Shown piece by piece: positions 22,635-30,143 of a DNA stretch of 35,407 bases. Each line of letters starts with the position of its first letter. The first letter of the stretch is position 1. The position numbers and the translations under genes are program-made. This DNA comes from WHTX01 sp038255145 (lineage in GTDB: Bacteria > Actinomycetota > Acidimicrobiia > Acidimicrobiales > CAIXPF01): positions 1 to 35,407 of the forward strand of contig JBBSLP010000064.1 of the NCBI GenBank assembly GCA_038255145.1, read 5' to 3'. The notes beneath the pieces were generated by a model that was given only the letters and a program-made list of their open reading frames with translations, was not told where the DNA came from and ran no database searches.

Positions 22635-22867
22635 GTCGTTGCTCCGTCAGTGGTGGGGTGGATGGGGGCGATGGAGATGAGCTCGGCGTTGACCGAGGTG
22701 AGGTGGGCGAGGACGCCCTGCAGGTGGGAGGCATCGACGATGGGCCCGATGAGCCGGGTGACCCCCTCCGACGAACGGTCGACGGTGAAGTCGTCGAGCA
22801 ACGGGCGCAGCAGCCGGGCGCTGGCCCGACCGCTGATCACGATCTCGTAGGAGGTCCCGGGGGTCAT
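22631..22867 (-). CDS. Small ACT-like protein heading the ABC operon
   Basis: 78 residues if it starts at ATG 22867 (MTPGTSYEIVISGRASARLL); an in-frame ATG at 22906 would give 91. The pattern YEIVISGRASARLLRPLLDDF...TRLIGPIVDASHLQGVLAHLTSVNAELISI suggests a small alpha/beta (ferredoxin/ACT-like) fold. I recall similar short proteins beside actinobacterial ABC exporters and regulators, without a known function. It is the first gene of the minus-strand operon and is coupled to the ATPase by ATGA. It is divergent from the LuxR-type regulator, with a 30-bp palindrome in between. Confidence 0.75.
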   Translation of the reverse strand: MTPGTSYEIVISGRASARLLRPLLDDFTVDRSSEGVTRLIGPIVDASHLQGVLAHLTSVNAELISIAPIHPTTDGATT

Positions 22868-22910
22868 GGGTCGATCATCGGGACGAGCAGGGTGACCCCG
22901 CCTCATCCCT

Positions 22911-22940
22911 CCGGTGATCTCACCCGGGTGAGATCACCGG
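22911..22940. promoter_or_regulatory. Perfect 30-bp palindrome between divergent genes
   Basis: Half-site CCGGTGATCTCACCC is followed directly by its exact reverse complement, centred on CCCGGG. It lies between the start of the ABC export operon (minus) and the LAL regulator (plus), 25 bases before the regulator's ATG. It is most simply the operator through which the regulator controls both directions. A cruciform or RNA hairpin is also possible. Confidence 0.75.
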
Positions 22941-22965
22941 ACGGAGGAGGCGGTACGGTCCGGCC

Positions 22966-25185
22966 ATGGCCGACGGGTGGGCGATCGGGCTCGCGGCGAC
23001 GAAGGTGCGCCCCCCGGTCCTCCCCGGCGTGCTCGTGCGCCGATCCCGCCTCGTCGACGTCCTCGACGCCGCCGTCGAAGGTCACGTCCGCTTCGTGCTC
23101 GTGAGCGCACCGGCAGGCTCGGGCAAGTCCACCCTGATCGCGTCGTGGCTGGCCGCCAGCACGGGGGCCCGGGCCTGGTTGCAGGTCGAGCCCAGCGACT
23201 CGGACCCGTCGCGCTTCTGGTCCTACCTCGTCGAAGCCATCGGCGGCGCGCTACCCGTCGCTGCCGGTGGCGTGACGGCCGCCGACGACGTGAAGGCCAT
23301 CGTCGCCGCCTCGGGAGGCGACGATCTCGTCGTGGTGCCCGCCCTGGTCAACCTGCTCGTCGCCGCGGACCGGCCCCTGGTGATCGTGGTCGACGACTAC
23401 CACCTCATCACCAGCGAGCGCGTGCACCGGGGCATGGAGCGGCTCGTCGAGCTGTGCCCCGCCGCGGTGACCATCGTGCTGGCCACCCGGGCCGATCCCC
23501 CCTTCCGACTGGGCCGGTTGCGCGTGCGCAAGCAGGTGGCCGAGGTGCGGGCCCAGGACCTGCGCTTCGACGTCGACGAGGCATCGGCGTTGCTGGGCCC
23601 GGCCGGCCGTTCACTGCTGCCGTCCCAGCTCGAGCAGCTGTGCGAGCGGGCCGAGGGCTGGGCCGCGGGGCTGGTGCTGGCCGGCCTGTCCCTCGACGGG
23701 GCCGTCGACGTCGACAGCTTCGTGGAGCGGTTCCGGGGCGACGACCAGCTCGTGGTGGAGTACCTGCGTGACGAGCTCCTCACGGCGATGGCACCGGGCG
23801 AGCGGCGACGCCTCCTGGAGACGTCCATCCTCGAGCAGTTGAGCGGTGACCTCGTCGATGCCGTGACCGGGGGGACCGACGGGGCGGTGTGGCTGCGGGA
23901 GACCGCGGCCCGCAACCAGCTGCTGATCCGGCTCGACCGGACCGGCACCTGGTACCGCTACCACCACCTGCTCCGCGACCTCCTCCTGCTGCAGGCGGCC
24001 GAGACCCTGCCCGATCAGCTCCCCGCCCTGCACGACCGGGCCGCGGCGTGGTTCAAGGCCCACGGCGAGCTGGGCAAGGCCATCGACCACCGGTTCGCGG
24101 CTGGCGACCTGGCCGGGGTGGTGCGCCTGCTGCGGACGTACGGGTCGCAGCTGCTGTACGACGGGCACATCGAGACCCTGCGGGGTCTCCTCGACCGCCT
24201 GGGGGACGTGGCCGAGCAGGTCACGTGGTGTGCATTGCTCTACGCGTGGTGCGAGTTCATGGTCGGCCACTACGACGCCGCCGACCGGTGGCTCGACGCC
24301 ATGGTCGAGGCCGCCGACGACGACTTCGACCACCTCGTGGCCGTGGCCCTGCGCATCAACCTGTCGATCGCCCGGGGCGACGTCGCTGCCGCCGTGGCCA
24401 GGGCCCGGGCCGTTCCGCCGACTCAGTTGCGGTCCCGCCGACCTGATCTGTCCACCGCCAGCGGGGCGGCCTACCTGTGGGCTGGACAGGTGGACGAGGC
24501 CCAGCGATGCCTGGATTCGGCGCTGGCCCTGACCGAGGACGGACGGTTGCGCACGTCTCGCCTGCTGGCGCTGGTGTACCTGGCCGTCGTGGCCTTCGAG
24601 ACGGCCACCACGGCCGCGGCCCAGCGCGCGGCGGCGACCGCGGTGGACATCGCGCACGACTTCGGCCTGGCCGACTACCACGGGGTCGCCCCCGCCTACG
24701 CGGTGAGGGCCCGCAGCGGCGATGACACGACCGGAGCCCGGGCCGACGCCGCGCACGCCATCGACCTGGCCCGGCGCAGTTCCACTCCCCTGGTGCGGGC
24801 CTACGTCCTCGCCGTCGCCGGCGACACCCTGGTCGACCTGGGCGACCGGGCCATGGGTGAGCGCGCCCTGGTCGAGGCCCGGTCCCTCGTCGACCGCTTC
24901 CCCGACGCCGGCATCGTCGCCCGGTACCTGGCCCGGGCCGAAGGTCGCCACCGGCTCGTCCCGGTGATGGCGCCCGTCGCCGCCGCCCTGGTCGAGCCGC
25001 TGACCGATCGGGAGTCGGCCGTGCTGCGCTACCTACCCACGCAGATGTCCCAACGCGAGATCGCGTCCGAGCTCTACGTGTCGCTGAACACGGTCAAGAC
25101 CCACTGCCGCGCCATCTACCGCAAGCTCGGCGCCGCCGACCGTGCTGCCGCCGTCCAGCGGGCGCGTGACCTGCACATCCACTGA
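22966..25185 (+). CDS. LuxR-family ATP-dependent regulator (MalT/LAL type)
   Basis: A 739-residue regulator. Residues about 10-330 form a STAND-type NTPase: Walker A SAPAGSGKST near 47-56, and Walker B/sensor VIVVDDYHLI with ATRADPPFRLGRLR. This is followed by the winged segment of MalT-like proteins (WYRYHHLLRDLLL). The middle (about 350-660) is a helical TPR-like array. The C-terminus is a LuxR/FixJ HTH: PLTDRESAVLRYLPTQMSQR, then EIASELYVSLNTVKTHCRAIYRKL. This family integrates ATP and an inducer bound to the TPR region to activate transcription. It is divergent from the ABC export operon, its likely target. A GGAGGAGG site lies 15 bases upstream of ATG 22966, rather far. Confidence 0.92.
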   Translation: MADGWAIGLAATKVRPPVLPGVLVRRSRLVDVLDAAVEGHVRFVLVSAPAGSGKSTLIASWLAASTGARAWLQVEPSDSDPSRFWSYLVEAIGGALPVAAGGVTAADDVKAIVAASGGDDLVVVPALVNLLVAADRPLVIVVDDYHLITSERVHRGMERLVELCPAAVTIVLATRADPPFRLGRLRVRKQVAEVRAQDLRFDVDEASALLGPAGRSLLPSQLEQLCERAEGWAAGLVLAGLSLDGAVDVDSFVERFRGDDQLVVEYLRDELLTAMAPGERRRLLETSILEQLSGDLVDAVTGGTDGAVWLRETAARNQLLIRLDRTGTWYRYHHLLRDLLLLQAAETLPDQLPALHDRAAAWFKAHGELGKAIDHRFAAGDLAGVVRLLRTYGSQLLYDGHIETLRGLLDRLGDVAEQVTWCALLYAWCEFMVGHYDAADRWLDAMVEAADDDFDHLVAVALRINLSIARGDVAAAVARARAVPPTQLRSRRPDLSTASGAAYLWAGQVDEAQRCLDSALALTEDGRLRTSRLLALVYLAVVAFETATTAAAQRAAATAVDIAHDFGLADYHGVAPAYAVRARSGDDTTGARADAAHAIDLARRSSTPLVRAYVLAVAGDTLVDLGDRAMGERALVEARSLVDRFPDAGIVARYLARAEGRHRLVPVMAPVAAALVEPLTDRESAVLRYLPTQMSQREIASELYVSLNTVKTHCRAIYRKLGAADRAAAVQRARDLHIH

Positions 25186-25212
25186 ACGCCCGACGTCATC
25201 ACCAACCCGGGT

Positions 25213-25228
25213 CTACGGTCTGCCGTAG
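25213..25228. terminator. Hairpin between convergent genes
   Basis: CTACGG-TCTG-CCGTAG lies 27 bases after the LAL regulator stop. Its left arm contains the stop codon (CTA, read TAG on the minus strand) of the truncated oxidoreductase. The stem is short, so termination strength is doubtful. Confidence 0.4.
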
Positions 25229-25518
25229 AGCTCGTCGAGCATGCGCAGGCATTCGAGCGCGGTGTACACCGAGCCCTGGTTGGTGCGGACGTCGGTCACC
25301 ACGCGCCGCGTCTGTCCGGCCAGGGCCGAGAGCAGGGTCCAGCCCTCGAAGATGGGCCCATCGGGGTCACCCCAGATGGGCATCAGGTGATCGAACAGCC
25401 AGGCGTGCTCGATCTCGGGGATGGTGTCGGCCTCGAGCCAGACCCGGAGGATGTCCTGGTAGTCGACCTGCATGGGGGCGGTCATGATCCCGAAGCTGGG
25501 CTGGGTCGTGTGCGGCAT
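25213..25518 (-). pseudogene. Truncated luciferase-like (LLM) oxidoreductase
   Basis: A 101-residue open frame from ATG 25518 (a longer start at 25599 is possible). Residues 1-75 match the N-terminus of F420/FMN-dependent luciferase-like monooxygenases: PSFGIMTAPMQVDYQDILRV and EIEHAWLFDHLMPIWGDPDG, then EGWTLLSALAGQTRRV. Family members then continue for over 200 residues of TIM barrel (LG..V..N.YR.P..LAK). Here the frame instead jumps to VTDVRTNQGSVYTALECLRMLDELYGRP and stops. The barrel is missing, so the product cannot be an active enzyme; an internal deletion is the simplest reading. It is divergent from a TetR regulator that probably controlled it. Confidence 0.7.
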
Positions 25519-25647
25519 GGGCCGTTGTCCTTTCGCCGCCGGCGGGGCGCCCTCGACGGCGCGTGCCACCCGGGTCGGTGGCTTGGCGCGGTTGGTCATC
25601 GGGTCCCCGCTCTGACAACATCACCAAGCGGAACCTCGCTCCGGTAC

Positions 25648-25670
25648 GATACGGAACGTGGATCCGTTTG
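25648..25670. promoter_or_regulatory. Candidate TetR operator
   Basis: An imperfect palindrome around ACGGA-N7-TCCGT (25651-25667), with flanking GAT and TTG, lies 33 bases upstream of the TetR ATG in the divergent intergenic region. It would allow control of both the TetR gene and the oxidoreductase remnant. Confidence 0.5.
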
Positions 25671-25700
25671 TCAACGCGGTGGAGAGGAAGGAGCGGGGCG

Positions 25701-26291
25701 ATGGACGACGACGACAGCGGCACGGGAACCCCGGCCCGCTCCAAGCGCGCCGACGCCCGGCGCAACGAGCAGACGCTGCTCGACGCCGCCGCCGCCCTGT
25801 TCGTCACCTCGGGCGTGGACGCACCGGTGCGTGACATCGCGGCGCGGGCCGGCGTCGGGGTGGGCACCATCTACCGCCACTTCCCCACCCGGGCCGACCT
25901 GATCATCGCCGTCTACCGCCACCAGGTCGAGGCCTGCGCCGAGGCCGGGGCCACCTGCCTGGCCAGCGCGCCCACCTCCTACACGGCGTTGGCCGCGTGG
26001 ATCGATCTGTTCGTCGATCTCCTCGTCACCAAGCACGGGTTGGCCGCAGCGCTGCGTTCTGACAGCGCCCAGTTCGACACCCTGCACGCCTTCTTCCTCG
26101 ATCGGCTCGTGCCCGTGTGCGCCCAGTTGCTCGACGCGGCCATGGCCTCTGGCGAGATCCGGACCGACCTCCAGCCCCTCGAGCTCATGCGCGGCGTGGG
26201 CAACCTGTGCATCGGCGCCGACAGCGATCCCCGCTACGACGCCCGCCGCATGGTCGGGCTCCTCATCGCCGGTCTGCGCCGACCGGACTGA
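25701..26291 (+). CDS. TetR/AcrR family transcriptional regulator
   Basis: A 196-residue repressor. The N-terminal HTH reads RRNEQTLLDAAAALFVTSGVDAPVRDIAARAGVGVGTIYRHFPTRADLI, an almost consensus TetR domain. The C-terminal domain (ALAAWIDLFVDLLVTKHGLAAALRSD, then LVPVCAQLLDAAMASGEIRTDL) resembles the TetR group with C-terminal domains of the SbtR type. The ligand is unknown. A strong purine-rich ribosome site (GGAGAGGAAGGAG) precedes ATG 25701. It is divergent from the truncated luciferase-like gene and convergent with the nitronate monooxygenase gene, with only 18 bases between stops. Confidence 0.93.
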   Translation: MDDDDSGTGTPARSKRADARRNEQTLLDAAAALFVTSGVDAPVRDIAARAGVGVGTIYRHFPTRADLIIAVYRHQVEACAEAGATCLASAPTSYTALAAWIDLFVDLLVTKHGLAAALRSDSAQFDTLHAFFLDRLVPVCAQLLDAAMASGEIRTDLQPLELMRGVGNLCIGADSDPRYDARRMVGLLIAGLRRPD

Positions 26292-26304
26292 CCATCGCCC
26301 CGCT

Positions 26305-26317
26305 GGGCGTCACGCCC
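26305..26317. terminator. Short convergent hairpin
   Basis: GGGCGT-C-ACGCCC lies between the TetR stop and the end of the nitronate monooxygenase gene, and contains the latter's stop codon. It is a small GC stem that could serve both directions. Evidence is weak. Confidence 0.35.
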
Positions 26318-27296
26318 CGGTCGTTGCCGCCGTGGGCTGGAACATGGCAGCCAGGCGTCCGACCTCGGCCCAGAAGGTCTCCAGGGTCTCGTCGACGATG
26401 TCGCTGACCGTCTTGATCGAGTCGATGAGGGTGGCCGATTCGCCGGCACCGACCATGGCCACATCGAGCCGGCCGTGCTCGATGGCTTCGAGCACCGGGC
26501 CGGCGTAGGGGTTCCCGGCCGGGTCGATGTCGCCGCGGAACACGGCCTCGGCGTACTCGTTGCCCACCACCCGCATGCGGATGTTGCCCATGCCGGGGTC
26601 GATGTTCAGCGTCACGTCGCAGTCGGCGATGGCCTGTTTCCAGTTGACGTGCACCGGGCTCTCGACCGAGCTCATGAACCGGGTGCCCATCATCACGCCG
26701 TCGGCGCCGAGGGCGAAGGCGCCGGCCATGCCGTGGCCATCGGCGATGCCACCGGCGGCGATGATGGGTACGTCGACCTTGGCCCTGACCTGCTGCAGCA
26801 GGGTGAACAGGTGGGGTGAGCGCACACCGCGCAAGCCCCCGCTCTCGGCCCCTTCGACGATGAGCCCGTCGACGCCGGCGTCCAGGGCCCGCAGGGAGTC
26901 GTTGAGGCTGCCGACCTGGTGGTAGAGCTTCACGCCGGCATCGTGGGCCCGCGCCGCGATGGGGGTGGGGTCCCCGACGCACGTGACCAGCAACGGGGTG
27001 CGCCCGTCGAGGGCCCAGTCGAGCACCTCGTCGACGCGAGCCCCGCCCTGGCTCTTGAGCATGCGCAGGAACAGCTGGATCCCCAGCGGCGCATCGGTGG
27101 CGGCACGCACCAGGTCGTACTCTGCCGCGGTGGCCTGCAGATCCTGGGTGTTGGTCTCCATGAGGCCCATCCCACCCGCCGCCGAGACGGCGCCGGCCAA
27201 CCGGCCCCGGGCGAAGTACCCGACCGGTGCGTTGAAGATCGGGTAGCGGCAACCGAGGTCACGCACGATCCGGTTCGTCTCGAACGATCCGACCAC
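26310..27296 (-). CDS. Nitronate monooxygenase-like flavoprotein
   Basis: A 328-residue FMN TIM-barrel protein of the nitronate monooxygenase/2-nitropropane dioxygenase family. Visible motifs are YPIFNAPVGYFARGRLAGAVSAAGGMGLM at the start and the FMN-phosphate region IIAAGGIADGHGMAGAFALGADGVMMGTRF. The catalytic His of the usual 'GGHRG' motif is Leu155 here (EGAESGGLRGVRS), so nitronate oxidation by the standard mechanism is doubtful; an enoyl-ACP-reductase-like or other role is possible. GTG 27296 was chosen because an AGGAGG site lies nine bases upstream; ATG 27323 is the alternative. Monocistronic. Confidence 0.88.
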   Translation of the reverse strand: MVGSFETNRIVRDLGCRYPIFNAPVGYFARGRLAGAVSAAGGMGLMETNTQDLQATAAEYDLVRAATDAPLGIQLFLRMLKSQGGARVDEVLDWALDGRTPLLVTCVGDPTPIAARAHDAGVKLYHQVGSLNDSLRALDAGVDGLIVEGAESGGLRGVRSPHLFTLLQQVRAKVDVPIIAAGGIADGHGMAGAFALGADGVMMGTRFMSSVESPVHVNWKQAIADCDVTLNIDPGMGNIRMRVVGNEYAEAVFRGDIDPAGNPYAGPVLEAIEHGRLDVAMVGAGESATLIDSIKTVSDIVDETLETFWAEVGRLAAMFQPTAATTGA

Positions 27297-27483
27297 GTCG
27301 CCTGCCCTCCTGAGGGGCTGCATCGGCGAGGGGGTGCCGACCGATGCGCACCGGATCGTAGAGCGGCCGACCGGCCGGCTCCGCCAGCGCGCCGATCTGG
27401 CTGCTCCACCTCGTCGTCGGCCTCGTCCGGTCAACCCACACCGCCCCGCGTTTGGGGCATGTGCCCCAGATGCGGGTCTCCGG

Positions 27484-27969
27484 TCACGTCCGGCGGATCC
27501 TGGTCACGATGACGGAGACCCCGACGGCCAGCCACACCGCCACGAGCACGATGGCCAGGTTGGTGGCGTAGTCGTGGGGCAGGGAGGTGGGGTTGTTGGT
27601 GGCCAGGCCGAAGGCCCGCACCACGGGGTAGGCGAACAGGGCGACGGTGGCGCTGATGACCGCCCCGACCTGCACGGGAGTGCGCAGGCGGCCACCGACC
27701 AGCCGGGCCACGGCCAACCCGACGAGCAGGACGAGGGGAGCCAGGATCAGGTCGTGGATCAGGGCTCCGCCGATGACGAAGCGGGCGAGCTCGCCGGGGC
27801 GGGTGTCGATGCGGTGCTGCACGATGCCCCGCAGTCCGATGGCGATCACGATCCAACCGACCGCGGTGGCCACCCAGAAGCGAGCTCCGACCGCTTGCGA
27901 GTGGGCGGCCACGTCACCAGCACCATCGGCGACGACGCCGTGCTGCTCGGGGGCCTGCTGGTCGCTCAT
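27484..27969 (-). CDS. Small integral membrane protein coupled to molybdoenzyme
   Basis: A 161-residue protein. A hydrophilic N-terminus (MSDQQAPEQHG...) is followed by four predicted TM helices: FWVATAVGWIVIAIGLRGIV, ALIHDLILAPLVLLVGLAVARLV, VQVGAVISATVALFAYPVVRAF and YATNLAIVLVAVWLAVGVSVIV. No cofactor ligands beyond one His in 'LIHDLILAP' stand out, and I do not recognise a named family. Its start overlaps the stop of the upstream molybdopterin gene by four bases (ATGA), so it is translated with it. It is probably an accessory or quinone-side membrane partner, by inference. Confidence 0.8.
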   Translation of the reverse strand: MSDQQAPEQHGVVADGAGDVAAHSQAVGARFWVATAVGWIVIAIGLRGIVQHRIDTRPGELARFVIGGALIHDLILAPLVLLVGLAVARLVGGRLRTPVQVGAVISATVALFAYPVVRAFGLATNNPTSLPHDYATNLAIVLVAVWLAVGVSVIVTRIRRT

Positions 27970-29351
27970 GTCACCACCACCCGGTTGACCCACTTGGTCT
28001 GCAGCACGCCGGGACGGTTGGGGGCGATCAGGCGGCACGGGAACCCGTGGTCGGGATCGAGGGGTTGGCCGTCGAGGTGGGTGGCCAACAGGGTGTCGCG
28101 GTCCCCGGCCTGGCCCGAGTTCAGCGTCGAGGTCCGATAGGCGCCGGCTGGTTCGAGCGACTCGATGCGCACGTCGGCCCCCGGGGGCGCACCGGCCAGG
28201 GCCAGCAGGTCACGCAGCCGCACCCCCGACCACCTGGCCGAATAGCTCCAGCCCTCGACGCAGGCGATGGGCAGGCGGGCGTCGTGGGCGTCGAAGGCCA
28301 ACAGGTCGGCCAGGGTCAGGCTGACGGGCACGGCGCCACCCTCGATGACGAGCCGGTAGTCGGGCGACGCGGCCAGGTCGAGCACGCCGGCGTTGGCCGC
28401 ACCCCGGTTGACCGGGTAGCCCTGCGGTCCGATGGCCGGGTCACGGGGGGCGAGCAGGGCCAGGGGCCTCAGCGGCCCCAGCGTCTGGCCCACGGTGACC
28501 ACGGTGAGCACCCCCGACGCCCCCGCCACCGTGAGCAGGAAGCCCCGCCGGGACAGCCCCGACCGGGACGACGTGGCCCCGACGGGCTCGAGCGCGCCTT
28601 CCGGCTCGAGGTCGGCGGCGGGGGCATCAGCTGCGGGCCCATCAGCAGCAGGCGCATCGGCCTCGGCCGAGGCCCCGAGCACGGGGTCGGCGTCGGCGAA
28701 GACCGGGCGGCGCGACGGGCGGGTCAGGGTTCGTCGGGTGATGACCCACTTGGCGCCCACGTGGGCCACGAGCGCCCCCATGGTCACCCACGCCATCCAG
28801 AAGTGCGACGCCGTGAACGAGAAGTGCCACGGGTACCACTGGTCGATGTTGGCCACCCCGGAGAAGACCATGAAGATCCCCCCGCCCACCAGGGGCAACA
28901 GCCCGATGCGCTCCACCAGCTGCGCCGCGGTGCGGAACGGGGGGAAGGCCACGAAGCGGGGCCACACCGTCCACAGCTTGGCCAGCAACACGGGGACCGA
29001 GGCGATGCCGCTGACCACGTGGATGCCCTGGCTGACCCGGTAGAGGCCGGCGGGACGCGAGGGGATGGACAGCCAGGCCTGGGGGTGCTGCTGGAGGTGG
29101 GACCACAGCCCGGTGACGAAGCAGATCGAGAACAACAGCCCCAGGGTGGCGCCGAGCACGGCCGCCACCCGCTCGTCCCGCAGGGGGCTGCGGTAGCGAC
29201 CCTGGCGCAACGGTCCGTCGGGATCCGTCGTCCAGCTCAGGGCCCAGTCCACCGGACCGGCCAGACGCTTGGGCACGTGTCCGTCCAGACGGGATCCGAG
29301 GCGGCTGGCCAGCCGGCCGGTCACCGGAGGACCGGCGGGGACGTCGGTCAT
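27966..29351 (-). CDS. Cytochrome b-type/Tat/sulfite-oxidase-fold molybdoenzyme fusion
   Basis: A 461-residue fusion. Residues about 60-205 are a membrane domain of four to five helices with several His near helix ends (His85, His111, His176, His183, His197), resembling a di-haem cytochrome b561-type anchor. A disordered Ala/Asp/Pro linker (about 228-262) follows. Then comes an internal twin-arginine motif, SRRGFLLTVAGASGVLTVV (267-285), so the C-terminal domain is placed outside by the Tat system. Residues about 300-461 form the sulfite-oxidase/MsrP-like molybdopterin domain, with the Mo-ligand Cys364 in LPIACVEGWSYSARWSGVRL. The substrate is unknown. It overlaps the glycosyltransferase upstream (ATGA) and the small membrane protein downstream (ATGA). 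Confidence 0.88.
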   Translation of the reverse strand: MTDVPAGPPVTGRLASRLGSRLDGHVPKRLAGPVDWALSWTTDPDGPLRQGRYRSPLRDERVAAVLGATLGLLFSICFVTGLWSHLQQHPQAWLSIPSRPAGLYRVSQGIHVVSGIASVPVLLAKLWTVWPRFVAFPPFRTAAQLVERIGLLPLVGGGIFMVFSGVANIDQWYPWHFSFTASHFWMAWVTMGALVAHVGAKWVITRRTLTRPSRRPVFADADPVLGASAEADAPAADGPAADAPAADLEPEGALEPVGATSSRSGLSRRGFLLTVAGASGVLTVVTVGQTLGPLRPLALLAPRDPAIGPQGYPVNRGAANAGVLDLAASPDYRLVIEGGAVPVSLTLADLLAFDAHDARLPIACVEGWSYSARWSGVRLRDLLALAGAPPGADVRIESLEPAGAYRTSTLNSGQAGDRDTLLATHLDGQPLDPDHGFPCRLIAPNRPGVLQTKWVNRVVVT

Positions 29352-30019
29352 GCCCGCGCCGGTTCGAGCTCGGCCAGCACCCGGCGCATGTCCTGGACCG
29401 TGCGCACCGTGCCCCGCAGCGTGCCCGTCACCTTGGAACGACCCTGGCGGTTGGCGTAGGGCACGGGGACCTCCTCGATGCGCCAGCCCTGGTGCACGGC
29501 CCGCAACACCATCTCCAGCGGCCAGCCGAAGCGCCGATCCTCCAGGCCCAGGGCCAGCAGGTCCGCCGCCCTCGCCGCCCGCATGGGGCCCAGGTCCACC
29601 AGGTGGTGACCGGTGCGCCGTCCCAACTCCCAGGCCAGGGCCCGGTTGGCCAGCCGGGCGTGCACGGGCCAGGCGCCCCGCCCCGTGGGCCGCCGCGCCC
29701 CCAGCACCAGGTCGGCCCGGCCCTCGAGCACGGGATCGGCGACCGAGGGCAGGTCGGCGGGGTCGAGGGAACCGTCGGCGTCCATGAAGCAGACCACGCC
29801 GTCGATCGGTCGGGCCGCCACCAGGCCGGCCCAGCACGCGGCACCGAAACCCCGGACCGGCTCGGTCACCACGTCGACGCCGAGATCCGCGGCCAGGGAA
29901 CCCGAGCCGTCCGTCGACCCGTTGTCGACCACGAGGGGGAGGTAGCCCGACGGCATGGCGGCGAGGACGGTGGGCAGCGCAGCCACCTCGTTGAGCACGG
30001 GCAGTACGACGACGGGCAC
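29348..30019 (-). CDS. GT2-family glycosyltransferase (DPM1-like)
   Basis: A 223-residue cytoplasmic GT-A glycosyltransferase of family 2. The nucleotide-binding start is VVVLPVLNEVAALPTVLAAM, with VVDNGSTDGS, the metal-binding DxD is MDADGS in GVVCFMDADGSLDPADL, and RRFGWPLEMVLRAVHQGWRI is the acceptor-side helix. Such enzymes transfer a sugar from a nucleotide donor to polyprenyl phosphate, feeding membrane GT-C transferases. A GT-C gene lies divergently next door, so the two may act in one glycan pathway. It starts at GTG 30019 and overlaps the molybdoenzyme start by ATGA. Confidence 0.9.
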   Translation of the reverse strand: MPVVVLPVLNEVAALPTVLAAMPSGYLPLVVDNGSTDGSGSLAADLGVDVVTEPVRGFGAACWAGLVAARPIDGVVCFMDADGSLDPADLPSVADPVLEGRADLVLGARRPTGRGAWPVHARLANRALAWELGRRTGHHLVDLGPMRAARAADLLALGLEDRRFGWPLEMVLRAVHQGWRIEEVPVPYANRQGRSKVTGTLRGTVRTVQDMRRVLAELEPARA

Positions 30020-30143
30020 GCAGCGTTTCTAACCCGGCATGGCCCCGAGGTGACCGGGATGACGCTTACGATCCGCGGAACTCGGCCGCCGTGCGTGGCG
30101 GCCATGGCCGGGTCGCCGACGCCGTCGGGCCAGACTCACGTCC

